A stretch of DNA of 64,000 bases from Butyrivibrio sp. (GTDB lineage Bacteria > Bacillota > Clostridia > Lachnospirales > Lachnospiraceae), in contig JAMPEU010000012.1 in NCBI GenBank assembly GCA_023664865.1, positions 1 through 64,000 of the forward strand, read 5' to 3'. Positions within the stretch are counted from its first letter, which is position 1; each line of letters opens with the position of its first letter. The position numbers and the translations under genes were made by a program. A model generated the notes under the pieces. The model searched no databases, was not told where the DNA came from, and saw only the letters and a list, made by a program, of their open reading frames with translations. Shown one piece after another: positions 43,263 to 52,361 of the stretch.

Positions 43263-43823
43263 ATGACATCAATAGAACAAGGCTGTATTAATATTTGGAT
43301 AGATGAAATAGTTCCATGTTTAAAGGATACACAGACAGGTGAAATTAAGGAAACGGTGGTATTTAAAATAGAGAGCAGGACATATTTAAAGAAATTTCAG
43401 GAAAGTAATGGCTGGCATATTAACTGGAATGAAATTCCATTAAATGTTGAAGTATACGCATTGGCATTGAAGGATGACAATACAGTTCAGGGATTAGTTG
43501 GAATTAAAAATGATAGAGATTCTCATGCGGCATATCTTCACTGGGCATGTACTGCTCCACATAACAATAAGCATGATTATGGAGAGCAAAAGTATATAGG
43601 TGTTGGCGGACATCTCTTTGCGATAGCAGCAGATAAATCTATTGAGTGGGGATATGAAGGGGCTACACATGGATTTGCTGCAAATGAAGAACTATTGAAG
43701 CATTATATAGATGTTTTTCATGCAGAATATTTGGGAATGCTTCATCAGTATCAATTTTTTATTGATGAAGAACAGGCAAAAAAATTACTGGAGGTGTATA
43801 ATTATGAATGGAATGAAGCCTAA
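43263..43823 (+). CDS. GNAT-like protein, function unknown
   Basis: A 186-residue protein. KYIGVGGHLFAIAADKSIEW resembles the acetyl-CoA loop and helix of GNAT enzymes (GxGxL), and the preceding VEVYALALKDDNTVQGLVGI is consistent with the central strands. The C-terminal EYLGMLHQYQFFIDEEQAKK replaces the usual fY-x-k-GF end. It starts with AAAGGTGGTG upstream. Its 3' end overlaps a 62-codon gene by 20 bases. The pair could be a toxin-antitoxin unit or an enzyme with a small partner. Confidence 0.6.
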   Translation: MTSIEQGCINIWIDEIVPCLKDTQTGEIKETVVFKIESRTYLKKFQESNGWHINWNEIPLNVEVYALALKDDNTVQGLVGIKNDRDSHAAYLHWACTAPHNNKHDYGEQKYIGVGGHLFAIAADKSIEWGYEGATHGFAANEELLKHYIDVFHAEYLGMLHQYQFFIDEEQAKKLLEVYNYEWNEA

Positions 43824-43992
43824 ATTTATGGAAAATCTGGTTATTGCTCCAAGTTACTATGAGCAACCTGATCCATATACTAATGCGCCATCTTGTCATG
43901 TGAATTTGCTTGAACTCTCAAGATATGCAAAGCAATGTGGAAAAAAGCTGGTTGAACTGACGAAGGAAGAAGTGGGGAAGTTTTCAATTTGA
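43804..43992 (+). CDS. Small partner protein of the GNAT-like gene
   Basis: A 62-residue protein (MNGMKPKFMENLVIAPSYYE at the start, then LLELSRYAKQCGKKLVELTK). GGAGGT lies 7 bases before the ATG, inside the previous gene. The small size, the 20-base overlap and a helical C-terminal half fit a binding partner or antitoxin. I do not recognise the family. Confidence 0.6.
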   Translation: MNGMKPKFMENLVIAPSYYEQPDPYTNAPSCHVNLLELSRYAKQCGKKLVELTKEEVGKFSI

Positions 43993-44005
43993 GGTGAAGT
44001 ATTTT

Positions 44006-44173
44006 ATGCCAATATATTCACGAGAGAAGAGAGGGCTGACTGCATTTAACAAAGTAGTTGATAAATACTATGATGGGCATTGGCAACAGGCGGTATTAAG
44101 TTTTGCTGAAAATGAAAGAATCACACAAGAAGAATTAGAAAGTTTAATAGACTACATTAAAAACCATAAGTAA
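44006..44173 (+). pseudogene. C-terminal stub of a BlaI/MecI-family regulator
   Basis: A 55-codon frame with a good ribosome binding site (GAGGTGA, 8 bases before ATG). VVDKYYDGHWQQAVLSFAEN and EELESLIDYI match the dimerisation half of BlaI-type repressors, but the winged-helix half is absent. It directly precedes an M56 protease gene, the usual BlaI-BlaR1 order. It may be a decayed gene, or a dimerisation-only protein still translated. Confidence 0.6.
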
Positions 44174-44193
44174 AATATTTAAGGGGGAGCCAT

Positions 44194-45504
44194 ATGTCCG
44201 AAGCATTGTGGAATATAATTGGAGTTACTTTAATAGGAAGTATTCTTCTTTTTATTCGTAACATGAATGGCGATAAAATACATCCGCAAATAGTGACGGC
44301 TTATTGGATTGTATTTTTTGTTATTTCATTATTTCCGCTGCATATGGCTGCCCAATTAGGAGCTGCCATCAAAGATGTCAATTACATAAGTGAGGCGACA
44401 AGCATATCCGGCAGCAGGCATAATGAATATTTAGAATTGGCAGCCATCTTAGATAATCAGAATAATTCAAGCATATTGCATAAAACCGAAGTGAAAAATC
44501 TGTTTGCCACATCTTGTTTGATTATATGGACAGTTGGATTCATATTAAACGTTGTAATAAAAACATTAAAAAATGTAAGAGTTAGAAATAAAATCAAAGA
44601 AAATTGCATAGGTATTCATTCAAGCATTTCAATAGGGAAGAAAAACAATATTAATGTAATCATTACAGAGGATATAGGTCCAATGGTGTATGGGATAAGA
44701 CCTGCTATTTATGTGCCAAAGGAATTTATGGATAATGACATATTAAATAGTATTTTGGCACACGAAAAAAACCATATCATTAGAAAACACCATTTGTTGT
44801 TATTATTGATTGATGCAACAAGCTGTGTATATTGGTTTCTTCCGTATTATGAAAAAATTTTCATGAAAGCGTTACGAGAGGATATGGAATATAGATGTGA
44901 TTATGAAGTGATAAAGAATACAGGTATAAATCCTAAAGAATATGCATTACATTACGCAATTGTGAATGGATACCAATCGGGACTTAACTTTACTTTAAAT
45001 TTTAGTAAGAAACAGGCTGTGAAAAGAATTAACCGAGTTCTTGATTTCAAGATGGACATAAAAAAGTCAGTAGGTATGTCATTCATATTGGGTATAACAG
45101 TTGTTGTCTGTATAATATTGATTACAAATGTTTATTTGATGCCGGATATTAATGGATTTACTAAATGGGAAATTAAACAGGCAAAAGAAACTGTTGTTAA
45201 AATGATAAATGCAGCAAATAAAGGAGATGAACAACGTGTCTTTCGTTATATTGATGAATCAGGACCGCTAAGCAATGTGACGGATTTTACAGATATGCAA
45301 TACGACTTGTATTATATTGATTATTTTCCAAGCACATCAAGTTATTATGAAAAAAAATACAGAGAACAGTATCAGTTACAGGCAAATGAAATAATTCATT
45401 TGGAAGGAATATTTAAAATAAAAGGGAATGAGGTGATATGGGGATATACACTTATATTTGATGAAACAGACGGCACTTGGAAACTATATGACTGGGGACA
45501 ATAA
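44194..45504 (+). CDS. M56-family (BlaR1/MecR1-like) membrane metalloprotease
   Basis: A 436-residue protein with spans near residues 5-20, 33-55, 108-130 and 290-315. The protease core has ILAHEKNHIIRKHH (HExxH zinc site) and a downstream acidic DMEYRCDYEVI. The external C-terminal region (about 320-436) has no SxxK or KTG motif, so it is not a beta-lactam sensor; FTKWEIKQAKETVVKM and the Trp-rich end look like a small NTF2-like sensor fold. GGGGGAG precedes the ATG. With the BlaI stub it forms a regulator-protease pair for an unknown signal. Confidence 0.82.
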   Translation: MSEALWNIIGVTLIGSILLFIRNMNGDKIHPQIVTAYWIVFFVISLFPLHMAAQLGAAIKDVNYISEATSISGSRHNEYLELAAILDNQNNSSILHKTEVKNLFATSCLIIWTVGFILNVVIKTLKNVRVRNKIKENCIGIHSSISIGKKNNINVIITEDIGPMVYGIRPAIYVPKEFMDNDILNSILAHEKNHIIRKHHLLLLLIDATSCVYWFLPYYEKIFMKALREDMEYRCDYEVIKNTGINPKEYALHYAIVNGYQSGLNFTLNFSKKQAVKRINRVLDFKMDIKKSVGMSFILGITVVVCIILITNVYLMPDINGFTKWEIKQAKETVVKMINAANKGDEQRVFRYIDESGPLSNVTDFTDMQYDLYYIDYFPSTSSYYEKKYREQYQLQANEIIHLEGIFKIKGNEVIWGYTLIFDETDGTWKLYDWGQ

Positions 45505-45539
45505 AGTTATTCAAAAGTTATTCATTTAAAAAATAATAG

Positions 45540-45567
45540 TTGACTCATATCCAGATTGTGGTATAAT
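45540..45567 (+). promoter_or_regulatory. Promoter of rpsU
   Basis: TTGACT (45540-45545), 16 bases, TATAAT (45562-45567). A leader of about 85 bases separates it from the rpsU start and ends with GAAGGGAGG. Confidence 0.85.
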
Positions 45568-45661
45568 TTATATTGTGTGTAGATACACTATGTGGGTATG
45601 CGCATAAATAACCCAATCAGTCGAGTTGCTTATTAGGGACTGAAGGGAGGTCAGGTGCGGA

Positions 45662-45838
45662 ATGTCAAACGTAATCGTTAAAGAAAACGAGACTTTGGAT
45701 AGTGCATTACGTCGTTTTAAAAGAAGCTGCGCGAAAGCAGGAATTCAGCAGGAAATTCGTAAGAGAGAGCATTACGAGAAACCGAGCGTAAGACGTAAGA
45801 AGAAATCTGAAGCAGCAAGAAAGCGCAAATACAATTAG
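45662..45838 (+). CDS. rpsU: 30S ribosomal protein S21
   Basis: A 58-residue basic protein of the small subunit near the anti-Shine-Dalgarno region. [20 protein letters not shown], then [20 protein letters not shown] and [16 protein letters not shown] are the canonical S21 sequence. GGGAGG is upstream, with a strong promoter and a classic terminator, so the gene is a stand-alone unit. Confidence 0.97.
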   Translation: MSNVIVKENETLDSALRRFKRSCAKAGIQQEIRKREHYEKPSVRRKKKSEAARKRKYN

Positions 45839-45847
45839 TGAAGAGCA

Positions 45848-45881
45848 AATCCCTGATTTTTGTCAGGGATTTTGTTTTTTT
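45848..45881 (+). terminator. Terminator of rpsU
   Basis: AATCCCTGA (45848-45856) pairs with TCAGGGATT (45863-45871), followed by a run of ten T with one G. It lies 10 bases after the stop. Confidence 0.93.
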
Positions 45882-45954
45882 ACATAACATAGTCATAAAC
45901 ATTTCACCTGCGGTAATATTTATATTATAGAGAAATATGCGGGAGAGATGAATT

Positions 45955-47130
45955 TTGAAAAAAAGAAGAAGTATTTATGCGTTGCTTATGATAATATGTC
46001 TATGCGTCAATATGTGTCTATACATACCTATGAAGGCTTACGCGGCTCCGGACGTAACAACGCCGTCCTACATCGTGATGGAGGCGTCTACGGGGCAGGT
46101 TATCTGCGAACAGGACGCCAATACGAAGAGAAGTCCGGCAAGCATTACTAAGATAATGACGCTGCTCATTATATTCGAGCATTTAAAGAGCGGAAGAATC
46201 CATCTTGAGGATAAGATAACGACAAGTTCATATGCTAAGTCTATGGGCGGTTCACAGGTGTATCTCGACGAGGGTGAAACCCAGACTTTGGATACCATGA
46301 TTAAGTGCATCGCGGTAGCTTCCGGCAATGACGCCAGCGTGGCTGTGGCGGAATACATAGCGGGGAGCGAGAGCGAGTTCGTGAAGCTTATGAACGATAA
46401 GGCGGAAAGCCTGGGGATGCAGAATACCAATTTCGAGGACTGCTGCGGGCTGACCGATTCCGACAATCACTATACTTCCGCTAAAGACGTAGCGATTATG
46501 TCAAGGGAACTGATAACCAAGTATCCGGAAGTCTTAGATTATACGGGCATCTGGATGGAAGATATCGAACACAGGACTGCCAACGGCACATCTACTTTTA
46601 CGCTTGCCAGCACCAATAAGCTGTTAAAGCGTTATGAATGGGCGACGGGGTTAAAGACGGGTTCGACTTCCAAGGCGTTGTACTGTCTGTCGGCGACCGC
46701 CAACAGAGACGGCATGGAGCTTATCGCGGTAGTTATGGCGGCTCCGGATAAGGACACCAGATTTGCCGATGCCATAACGCTGTTAAATTACGGTTACAGT
46801 GTCAGCAAGATGTATAAAGATGAAAATAAAGATGTCCTTCCGGCTCAGAAGATACACGGCGGAGTAGAGGACGATGTCCCCCTTGCATATGCGGGAGAGT
46901 TTCATTATCTGGATACGGCGGGCAGCAACCTGAATGATATAGAGAAGGAGATAAGTCTTCCTCAAATAGTGGAAGCGCCAGTTGCGCAGGGCGACGCTAT
47001 AGGCGAGGCTGTATATAAATTGGACGGAAAGCGCATAGGAAGCGTGTCAATCGTCGCTGCCGAGTCCGTGGAGAAAGCAGGATATCTGCATTATCTGCAT
47101 AAACTCTGGCTCAAATATCTTGTTTCTTGA
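45955..47130 (+). CDS. D-alanyl-D-alanine carboxypeptidase, S11 family (1)
   Basis: A 391-residue penicillin-binding carboxypeptidase that trims peptidoglycan stems outside the cell. Signal peptide to about residue 30 (AYA-AP), then SxxK as SITK (about residue 65), SGN (about 122) and KTGS in GLKTGSTS. A C-terminal domain and a hydrophobic end (HYLHKLWLKYLVS) would anchor it. The TTG start has GGGAGAG 8 bases upstream; an ATG at 45948 is in another frame. A second family member is encoded at 49524. Confidence 0.92.
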   Translation: MKKRRSIYALLMIICLCVNMCLYIPMKAYAAPDVTTPSYIVMEASTGQVICEQDANTKRSPASITKIMTLLIIFEHLKSGRIHLEDKITTSSYAKSMGGSQVYLDEGETQTLDTMIKCIAVASGNDASVAVAEYIAGSESEFVKLMNDKAESLGMQNTNFEDCCGLTDSDNHYTSAKDVAIMSRELITKYPEVLDYTGIWMEDIEHRTANGTSTFTLASTNKLLKRYEWATGLKTGSTSKALYCLSATANRDGMELIAVVMAAPDKDTRFADAITLLNYGYSVSKMYKDENKDVLPAQKIHGGVEDDVPLAYAGEFHYLDTAGSNLNDIEKEISLPQIVEAPVAQGDAIGEAVYKLDGKRIGSVSIVAAESVEKAGYLHYLHKLWLKYLVS

Positions 47131-47190
47131 GAATGCTTGCAGTTTCATTATTAAATATGATATACTTTATGAGTTGTATTTTATCACATA

Positions 47191-47211
47191 GAAAATTGCT
47201 CCGCAATTTTC
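47191..47211. repeat. Short perfect palindrome with 26-bp-family arms
   Basis: GAAAATTGC-TCC-GCAATTTTC at 47191-47211, followed by TTGT. The arms and 3' flank match the unit at 5576-5601 (AATTGC-GGA-GCAATTTTCTTG). It lies 23 bases before the phosphoesterase gene. Confidence 0.6.
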
Positions 47212-47233
47212 TTGTAGGACATGGAGAAAATGA

Positions 47234-48088
47234 ATGTTAAATTCCATATTGATTGCACTCGGACTTCTCATATGCTTTTTTTTAGTAGTTATGGCTATTG
47301 ACTGTAACCGCTTTATAACAGTAAACTATGAGCTTAAGTCAAAGAAGATAGCAAAAGCGTGTACTTTCGTGCTTTTATCAGACTTACATAATAAGTCGTT
47401 TGGAAAAGACAATGAGAGATTGATTAAAAAAATTAATGAGATTGCTCCTGATGCAGTTCTGGCTGCAGGAGACATGCTGACTTCCGCTAAAGGTGAGAAG
47501 TATGTCACAGCAGTCAGGCTGATGGAGCAGCTTGGCGCAAAATATCCGATATATTACGGAATGGGAAACCATGAGCATCGTATGAGCCTGAATCATGAGT
47601 ATTACGGCAATTCATATGAAATCTATGAGAAGGCGCTATATAACGCAGGGATAGAGCCGCTTATAAATGAGAGTGTGGATATGCCGTCTTTCAACATAAA
47701 CATATGCGGGCTGATGATAGACAGATGCTATTACAGCAAATTCCATAAATACCCCATGCAGGAGAATTATTTAAGGGATACAATAGGACAGGCTAAGAGC
47801 GATAAATTCCAGATTTTGATAGCCCATAATCCGGATTATTTTGAAGAGTATGCCAAGTGGGGGGCGGATCTGACTGTCTCCGGGCATGTACACGGAGGAC
47901 TTATGCGGCTGCCGGTTATCGGCGGAGTGGTATCGCCGAGGCTGACGCTTTTCCCCCAATATGACGGCGGCATGTTTGAAAAAGATAACAGAGTTATGAT
48001 TTTAAGCCGTGGGCTTGCGACGCATACACTGCCGATAAGGATATTCAATCCGGGGGAGCTGGTAGTGATTCATTTAAGCCCGATTTAA
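47234..48088 (+). CDS. Membrane-anchored metallophosphoesterase (YkuE-like)
   Basis: A 284-residue calcineurin-like phosphoesterase with an N-terminal anchor (about 4-24). Metal motifs in order: SDLHNK (DxH), LAAGDML (GD), GMGNHEHR (GNHE), then IAHNPDYF and VSGHVHGGLMRLP (GHxH). YkuE-type members hydrolyse phosphoesters, in some cases UDP-diacylglucosamine-like lipids. It has a moderately GGAGA-type site upstream and is followed by scpA after 19 bases. Confidence 0.88.
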   Translation: MLNSILIALGLLICFFLVVMAIDCNRFITVNYELKSKKIAKACTFVLLSDLHNKSFGKDNERLIKKINEIAPDAVLAAGDMLTSAKGEKYVTAVRLMEQLGAKYPIYYGMGNHEHRMSLNHEYYGNSYEIYEKALYNAGIEPLINESVDMPSFNINICGLMIDRCYYSKFHKYPMQENYLRDTIGQAKSDKFQILIAHNPDYFEEYAKWGADLTVSGHVHGGLMRLPVIGGVVSPRLTLFPQYDGGMFEKDNRVMILSRGLATHTLPIRIFNPGELVVIHLSPI

Positions 48089-48107
48089 GATAAAAGGTGG
48101 ACAGGTT

Positions 48108-48860
48108 ATGGCGATTTCCGTTAAGCTGGAGGTTTTTGAGGGACCTTTGGATTTGTTATTACATTTAATAGATAAGAATAAAGTGGACATTTACGATATC
48201 CCTATCGTAGAGATTACCGAGCAGTATCTTGACTACATCAGGCAGATGGAGACTGAGGATATGAATGTCATGAGTGAATTTCTCGTGATGGCGGCGACTC
48301 TTATTGATATAAAATGCCGCATGCTTTTGCCAAGAGAGGTAAACGAAGAGGGAGAAGAGGAAGATCCGAGGACGGAGCTGGTAGAGCAGTTATTGGAATA
48401 CAAGATGTGCAAATATATGTCCTATGAACTAAGAGACAGAATGATTGAGGCTGAGAAAAGCCTTTATAAGAAACCGACGCTGCCTAAGGAAGTGAGCGAC
48501 TACAAACAGCCGGTTGATTACGAAGAACTCATAGGGGATATGACGCTGGCAAAACTGCATGAGATTTTCAAATATGTGATAAAAAGGCAGGAAGATAAAA
48601 TCGATCCCGTGAGAAGCACCTTCGGCAAAATCGAAAAAGACGAAATCGACATGGACGCAAAGACCGTGTATATAGAGGACTACATAAAGAGCCATAAGAC
48701 ATTTAGTTTTAAGAAACTGTTAGAGAAACAGCACAGCAAGATGGAAGTTATCGTCACATTTCTGGTTATTCTGGAAATGATGAAAATAGGGAAAATCGGC
48801 ATTAAGCAGGAAGATATTTTTGCGGATATTATCATAACGTCGAATGAGCAGTCCGCTTAA
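48108..48860 (+). CDS. scpA: Segregation and condensation protein A
   Basis: A 250-residue kleisin subunit of the SMC condensin that shapes and segregates the chromosome. The N-terminus VKLEVFEGPLDLLLHLIDKN and KVDIYDIPIVEITEQYL are hallmarks. The acidic middle (EEGEEEDPRTELVEQLLEYK) and the C-terminal winged helix complete the kleisin pattern. AAAGGTGG precedes the ATG. scpB follows after 23 bases. Confidence 0.96.
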   Translation: MAISVKLEVFEGPLDLLLHLIDKNKVDIYDIPIVEITEQYLDYIRQMETEDMNVMSEFLVMAATLIDIKCRMLLPREVNEEGEEEDPRTELVEQLLEYKMCKYMSYELRDRMIEAEKSLYKKPTLPKEVSDYKQPVDYEELIGDMTLAKLHEIFKYVIKRQEDKIDPVRSTFGKIEKDEIDMDAKTVYIEDYIKSHKTFSFKKLLEKQHSKMEVIVTFLVILEMMKIGKIGIKQEDIFADIIITSNEQSA

Positions 48861-48883
48861 GGAAAAGGAGTACATATATCGGA

Positions 48884-49453
48884 ATGGAAAGACAAAAGGC
48901 GAAATCAGTAATAGAGGCAATACTTTTTACGATGGGGGATTCCGTTGAAATTGAAAGACTTGCCGAGGTTATAGAGGAAGATGTTAAGACAACGGGCGAA
49001 ATTCTTAGCGAAATGGCGGAAGAATATAAGAAAGAAGAGCGGGGAATCGAATTGACCACTCTGGACAATGCTGTGCAGTTATGCACGAAGGGCGAGCTTT
49101 ACGAGTATCTGATAAAAATCGCTAAGACGCCGAAAAAATATGTTCTCACGGATACCTTGCTTGAGACGCTCTCAATTATCGCCTATAAGCAGCCGGTGAC
49201 AAGGCTGGAAATCGAGAAGGTGCGCGGGGTTAGCTGTGACCATGCGGTAAACAGGCTGATTGAGTTTGATTTGATTGCCGAGGTGGGCAGGCTTGACGCT
49301 CCGGGACGGCCGCTTTTATTTGGAACTACGGAGCAGTTTTTGCGCAGTTTCGGGGTTAAGTCGCTCGATGATTTGCCGGAGATTAATCCGGTCCAGATGG
49401 AGGAGTTTAAACTGCAGGCGGAATCGGAAGTGCAGCTGCAGTTAGATATATAA
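48884..49453 (+). CDS. scpB: Segregation and condensation protein B
   Basis: A 189-residue protein with tandem winged helices that dimerises and binds ScpA. KSVIEAILFTMGDSVEIERL, then LSIIAYKQPVTRLEIEKVRG and LIAEVGRLDAPGRPLLFGTT are family signatures. A GGAAAAGGAG lies upstream of the ATG. It follows scpA directly. Confidence 0.96.
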   Translation: MERQKAKSVIEAILFTMGDSVEIERLAEVIEEDVKTTGEILSEMAEEYKKEERGIELTTLDNAVQLCTKGELYEYLIKIAKTPKKYVLTDTLLETLSIIAYKQPVTRLEIEKVRGVSCDHAVNRLIEFDLIAEVGRLDAPGRPLLFGTTEQFLRSFGVKSLDDLPEINPVQMEEFKLQAESEVQLQLDI

Positions 49454-49523
49454 TTACTGTTTTTGTTATCACGGCTGTTTTCAAAGCATATACATTAACA
49501 ATGAAAAAGACGCGGGTTAATTT

Positions 49524-50810
49524 ATGTGTGAAGAAAACAGCAGCAGGATAACGAGGGTTGTAAGGAGATTCTTGAGAGTCATGCCGCGCAGCCTGACTTT
49601 ATTGCTAATGATGGCGGGGGTTATATTAATTACTCTTAACGCATACGCTAAGGAAGGTAACGGTAAAGAGGAATTACAGCTCTATTCTCAGTCAGCGGTA
49701 CTTCTTGATGCCGATTCCGGCAGGATTCTATATGGAAAAAATGAAAAAGAGATACTTCCCATGGCGAGTACGACTAAAATAATGACATGCATCCTGGCGC
49801 TGGAATATGGAAATATGGACGATATCGTTGAAGTTTCCGCCGATGCCGAAAGCATGCCGAAAGTCAAGCTTTATATGCGTCAGGGGGAACAGTACAGGCT
49901 TGGTGATTTGCTATATTCGCTTATGCTTGAGTCGCATAATGACTCGGCGATAGCCATAGCGGAGGCAGTCGGCGGGAGTGTGGAAGAGTTTGCAGCCATG
50001 ATGAACCAAAAGGCGAGGGACATAGGCTGCTATGATACGTTTTTTATCACGCCTAACGGATTAGACGCTACTGTGGGCGAAACAGGGAAGATACACTCTA
50101 CGACGGCAGCAGACCTTGCCAAAATCATGGCTTATTGTGTGACGGATTCAGAGGCGAAGGAAGATTTTCTTGCCATTACGCAGACTAGGGAATATGACTT
50201 TTGTGATTTAAGCGGTGCGCGCAGCTTTCACTGCAATAACCATAACAGTTTCTTAGGTATGATGGACGAAGCATTGTCCGGTAAAACAGGCTTTACCAAT
50301 AAGGCGGGGTACTGCTATGTAGGAGCCATTGAAAGCGAAGGCAGGGTATATACAGTGGCGCTGCTTGCCTGCGGCTGGCCGAATAATAAGACATATAAAT
50401 GGAGCGATATGAAGAAACTTGCGCAGTACGGCATGGATAACTTTGAATATCGGGATATCTATGAAGACCTAAGTTTCAATGACATTCCCGTTATAAACGG
50501 CATTGCGGGAAAAGACGCCACGCCGTATGACAATGCTTTTGTCAAAGTCGCGTTTGAGGAGCCGTCTGATAAAAGTCTGCGTTATCTTCTTAGCAGTGAT
50601 GATAAAGTAGAAGTAAAGAGCAGTATAGCCGATAAGCTTGAAGCCCCGGTACATTCCGGTGAGAATGTAGGTCAGGTGTCGTATTATTTAAATGGTGAAC
50701 TTATCAAGTCATATGCCGTAGTTACGACACATGAAGTTGAAAAAACAGACTATTTATGGACGCTAAAATATATATTACGGCTTTATTTTCATATATTTAC
50801 AGATTTTTGA
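49524..50810 (+). CDS. D-alanyl-D-alanine carboxypeptidase, S11 family (2, DacF-like)
   Basis: A 428-residue carboxypeptidase. A basic leader and hydrophobic segment (about 20-45) act as signal or anchor; the site NAYAKEG fits cleavage. Catalytic motifs: SxxK as STTK in MASTTKIM (about residue 90), SHN in LESHNDSA (about 146) and KTG in SGKTGFTN. A C-terminal beta domain follows and ends in an amphipathic helix (TLKYILRLYFHIFTDF). No clear ribosome binding site is seen before the ATG at 49524, so a later start is possible. It follows scpB and precedes the decarboxylase cluster. Confidence 0.92.
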   Translation: MCEENSSRITRVVRRFLRVMPRSLTLLLMMAGVILITLNAYAKEGNGKEELQLYSQSAVLLDADSGRILYGKNEKEILPMASTTKIMTCILALEYGNMDDIVEVSADAESMPKVKLYMRQGEQYRLGDLLYSLMLESHNDSAIAIAEAVGGSVEEFAAMMNQKARDIGCYDTFFITPNGLDATVGETGKIHSTTAADLAKIMAYCVTDSEAKEDFLAITQTREYDFCDLSGARSFHCNNHNSFLGMMDEALSGKTGFTNKAGYCYVGAIESEGRVYTVALLACGWPNNKTYKWSDMKKLAQYGMDNFEYRDIYEDLSFNDIPVINGIAGKDATPYDNAFVKVAFEEPSDKSLRYLLSSDDKVEVKSSIADKLEAPVHSGENVGQVSYYLNGELIKSYAVVTTHEVEKTDYLWTLKYILRLYFHIFTDF

Positions 50811-50916
50811 AAATAAAACTAGTCGATTTCACTAATATATGGTAAACTATAGTGTGTGCCTTATGCACACCATAAAATGTTATTATTTTTTAGTAAGATA
50901 AATGGAGGGCTGAAAA

Positions 50917-52344
50917 ATGAGTACAAATTCTCAAGCGAGTCAAAGAATCAATGCTTTGCTCGATGAAAACAGTTTCGTTGAGATTGGCGCACTTGTTAGC
51001 GCAAGGGCAACAGATTTCAACCTGAAACAAACGGAAACTCCTTCAGACGGTGTTATCACCGGATATGGAGTGATTGACGGCAATCTTGTGTATGTATACA
51101 GCCAGGATGCTTCCGTATTAAACGGAACCGTCGGCGAAATGCACGCTAAGAAGATTGCAAACCTCTATGACTTGGCTATGAAGATGGGCGCGCCTGTTAT
51201 AGGGCTGCTTGATTCTGCCGGTCTTAGGCTGCAGGAAGCGACCGACGCTTTGAATGCGTTTGGTGAGATTTACTTTAAACAAACCTTAGCTTCCGGCGTG
51301 ATTCCACAGATTACCGCGGTTTTTGGAACCTGCGGAGGTGGACTTGCCCTTGTTCCGGGGCTGACTGATTTTACGTTTATGGAGGCTGACAAGGCGAAGT
51401 TATTCGTTAATGCGCCCAACACCCTTGACGGAAACGTAATCTCGAAATGTGATACGAGCGCGGCAGCGTTCCAGAGTGAGAAAACAGGCAACATTGACGT
51501 TGTTGCAGATGAAGCGTCCATACTTGCACAGATTAGACAGCTTGTATCGATGCTTCCGGCTAATAATGAAGATATCGCTATATCGGACTGCACAGACGAC
51601 TTAAACAGAGGCTGTCCGGATATTGCAGCATGTGTGGGCGATACATCGGTTGCGTTGTCACGCATTGCTGATGATGGAGTATTTTTTGAAGCAAAACAGA
51701 ACTATGCAAAGGATATGGTTGTAGGATTTATGAAGCTTAACGGAGCGACTATTGGCGCAGTAGCAAACCGTACCGAAGTCTATGACGAAAACGGCGAAGT
51801 TACCGAGAAGTTTGATGCGGTTATTTCAGAGGGCGGCGCGCAGAAAGCGGCACGTTTCATCAATTTCTGCGACGCATTTGAGATTCCGGTATTGTCTTTA
51901 ACGAATGTAAAAGGTTTCCTTGCGGACAAATGCTCCGAGAGAAGGATTGCTAAAGCGGCGGCAAAGCTTACATACGCATTTGCCAGCGCAACCGTTCCGA
52001 AAGTAAACGTAATAATCGGAAAGGCATACGGAAGTGCGTATACAGTAATGAATTCTAAAGCGATTGGCGCGGATATTACAATGGCGTGGCCTGATGCGGA
52101 AATTGGAACTATGGACGCGTCTCTTGCCGCGAAGATTATCTGCGACGGTCAGGGCGCAGACGCTATTGATGCCTGCGCAAAGGAATATGCGGCTTTGCAG
52201 AATAATGTGACAAGCGCGGCAAGAAGAGGATATGTAGACCAGATTATCGAGCCTGTGGACACCAGAAAATATGTTATCGGAGCTTTTGAGATGTTAGCTT
52301 CAAAGAGTGAAGGCCGTCCGGAGAAAAAACACGGTACAGTTTAG
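50917..52344 (+). CDS. Biotin-dependent carboxyltransferase, MmdA/12S-like
   Basis: A 475-residue carboxyltransferase of the crotonase-like acyl-CoA family. SDGVITGYGVIDGNLVYVYS, GAPVIGLLDSAGLRLQEA and TCGGGLALVPGLTDF lie in the N domain; VKGFLADKCSERRIAKAAAK and AYGSAYTVMNSKAIGADI in the C domain. Family members move CO2 between biotin and an acyl-CoA such as methylmalonyl-CoA. GGAGG precedes the ATG. It opens a cluster with OadG-like, biotin carrier, Na+ pump and 5S-like genes. A hairpin at 50854-50870 lies in its leader. Confidence 0.9.
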   Translation: MSTNSQASQRINALLDENSFVEIGALVSARATDFNLKQTETPSDGVITGYGVIDGNLVYVYSQDASVLNGTVGEMHAKKIANLYDLAMKMGAPVIGLLDSAGLRLQEATDALNAFGEIYFKQTLASGVIPQITAVFGTCGGGLALVPGLTDFTFMEADKAKLFVNAPNTLDGNVISKCDTSAAAFQSEKTGNIDVVADEASILAQIRQLVSMLPANNEDIAISDCTDDLNRGCPDIAACVGDTSVALSRIADDGVFFEAKQNYAKDMVVGFMKLNGATIGAVANRTEVYDENGEVTEKFDAVISEGGAQKAARFINFCDAFEIPVLSLTNVKGFLADKCSERRIAKAAAKLTYAFASATVPKVNVIIGKAYGSAYTVMNSKAIGADITMAWPDAEIGTMDASLAAKIICDGQGADAIDACAKEYAALQNNVTSAARRGYVDQIIEPVDTRKYVIGAFEMLASKSEGRPEKKHGTV

Positions 52345-52361
52345 AAAGGATGATACTTAAT

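Noticed and set aside
45948-46151. ATG at 45948 with a 67-codon frame
   Set aside because: It overlaps the carboxypeptidase start out of frame and its product has no sensible composition; the TTG at 45955 gives the signal peptide and catalytic motifs.
50854-50870. GTGTGC/GCACAC hairpin in the decarboxylase leader
   Set aside because: Stem of 6 bp, no T run and no recognisable riboswitch core; could be chance.
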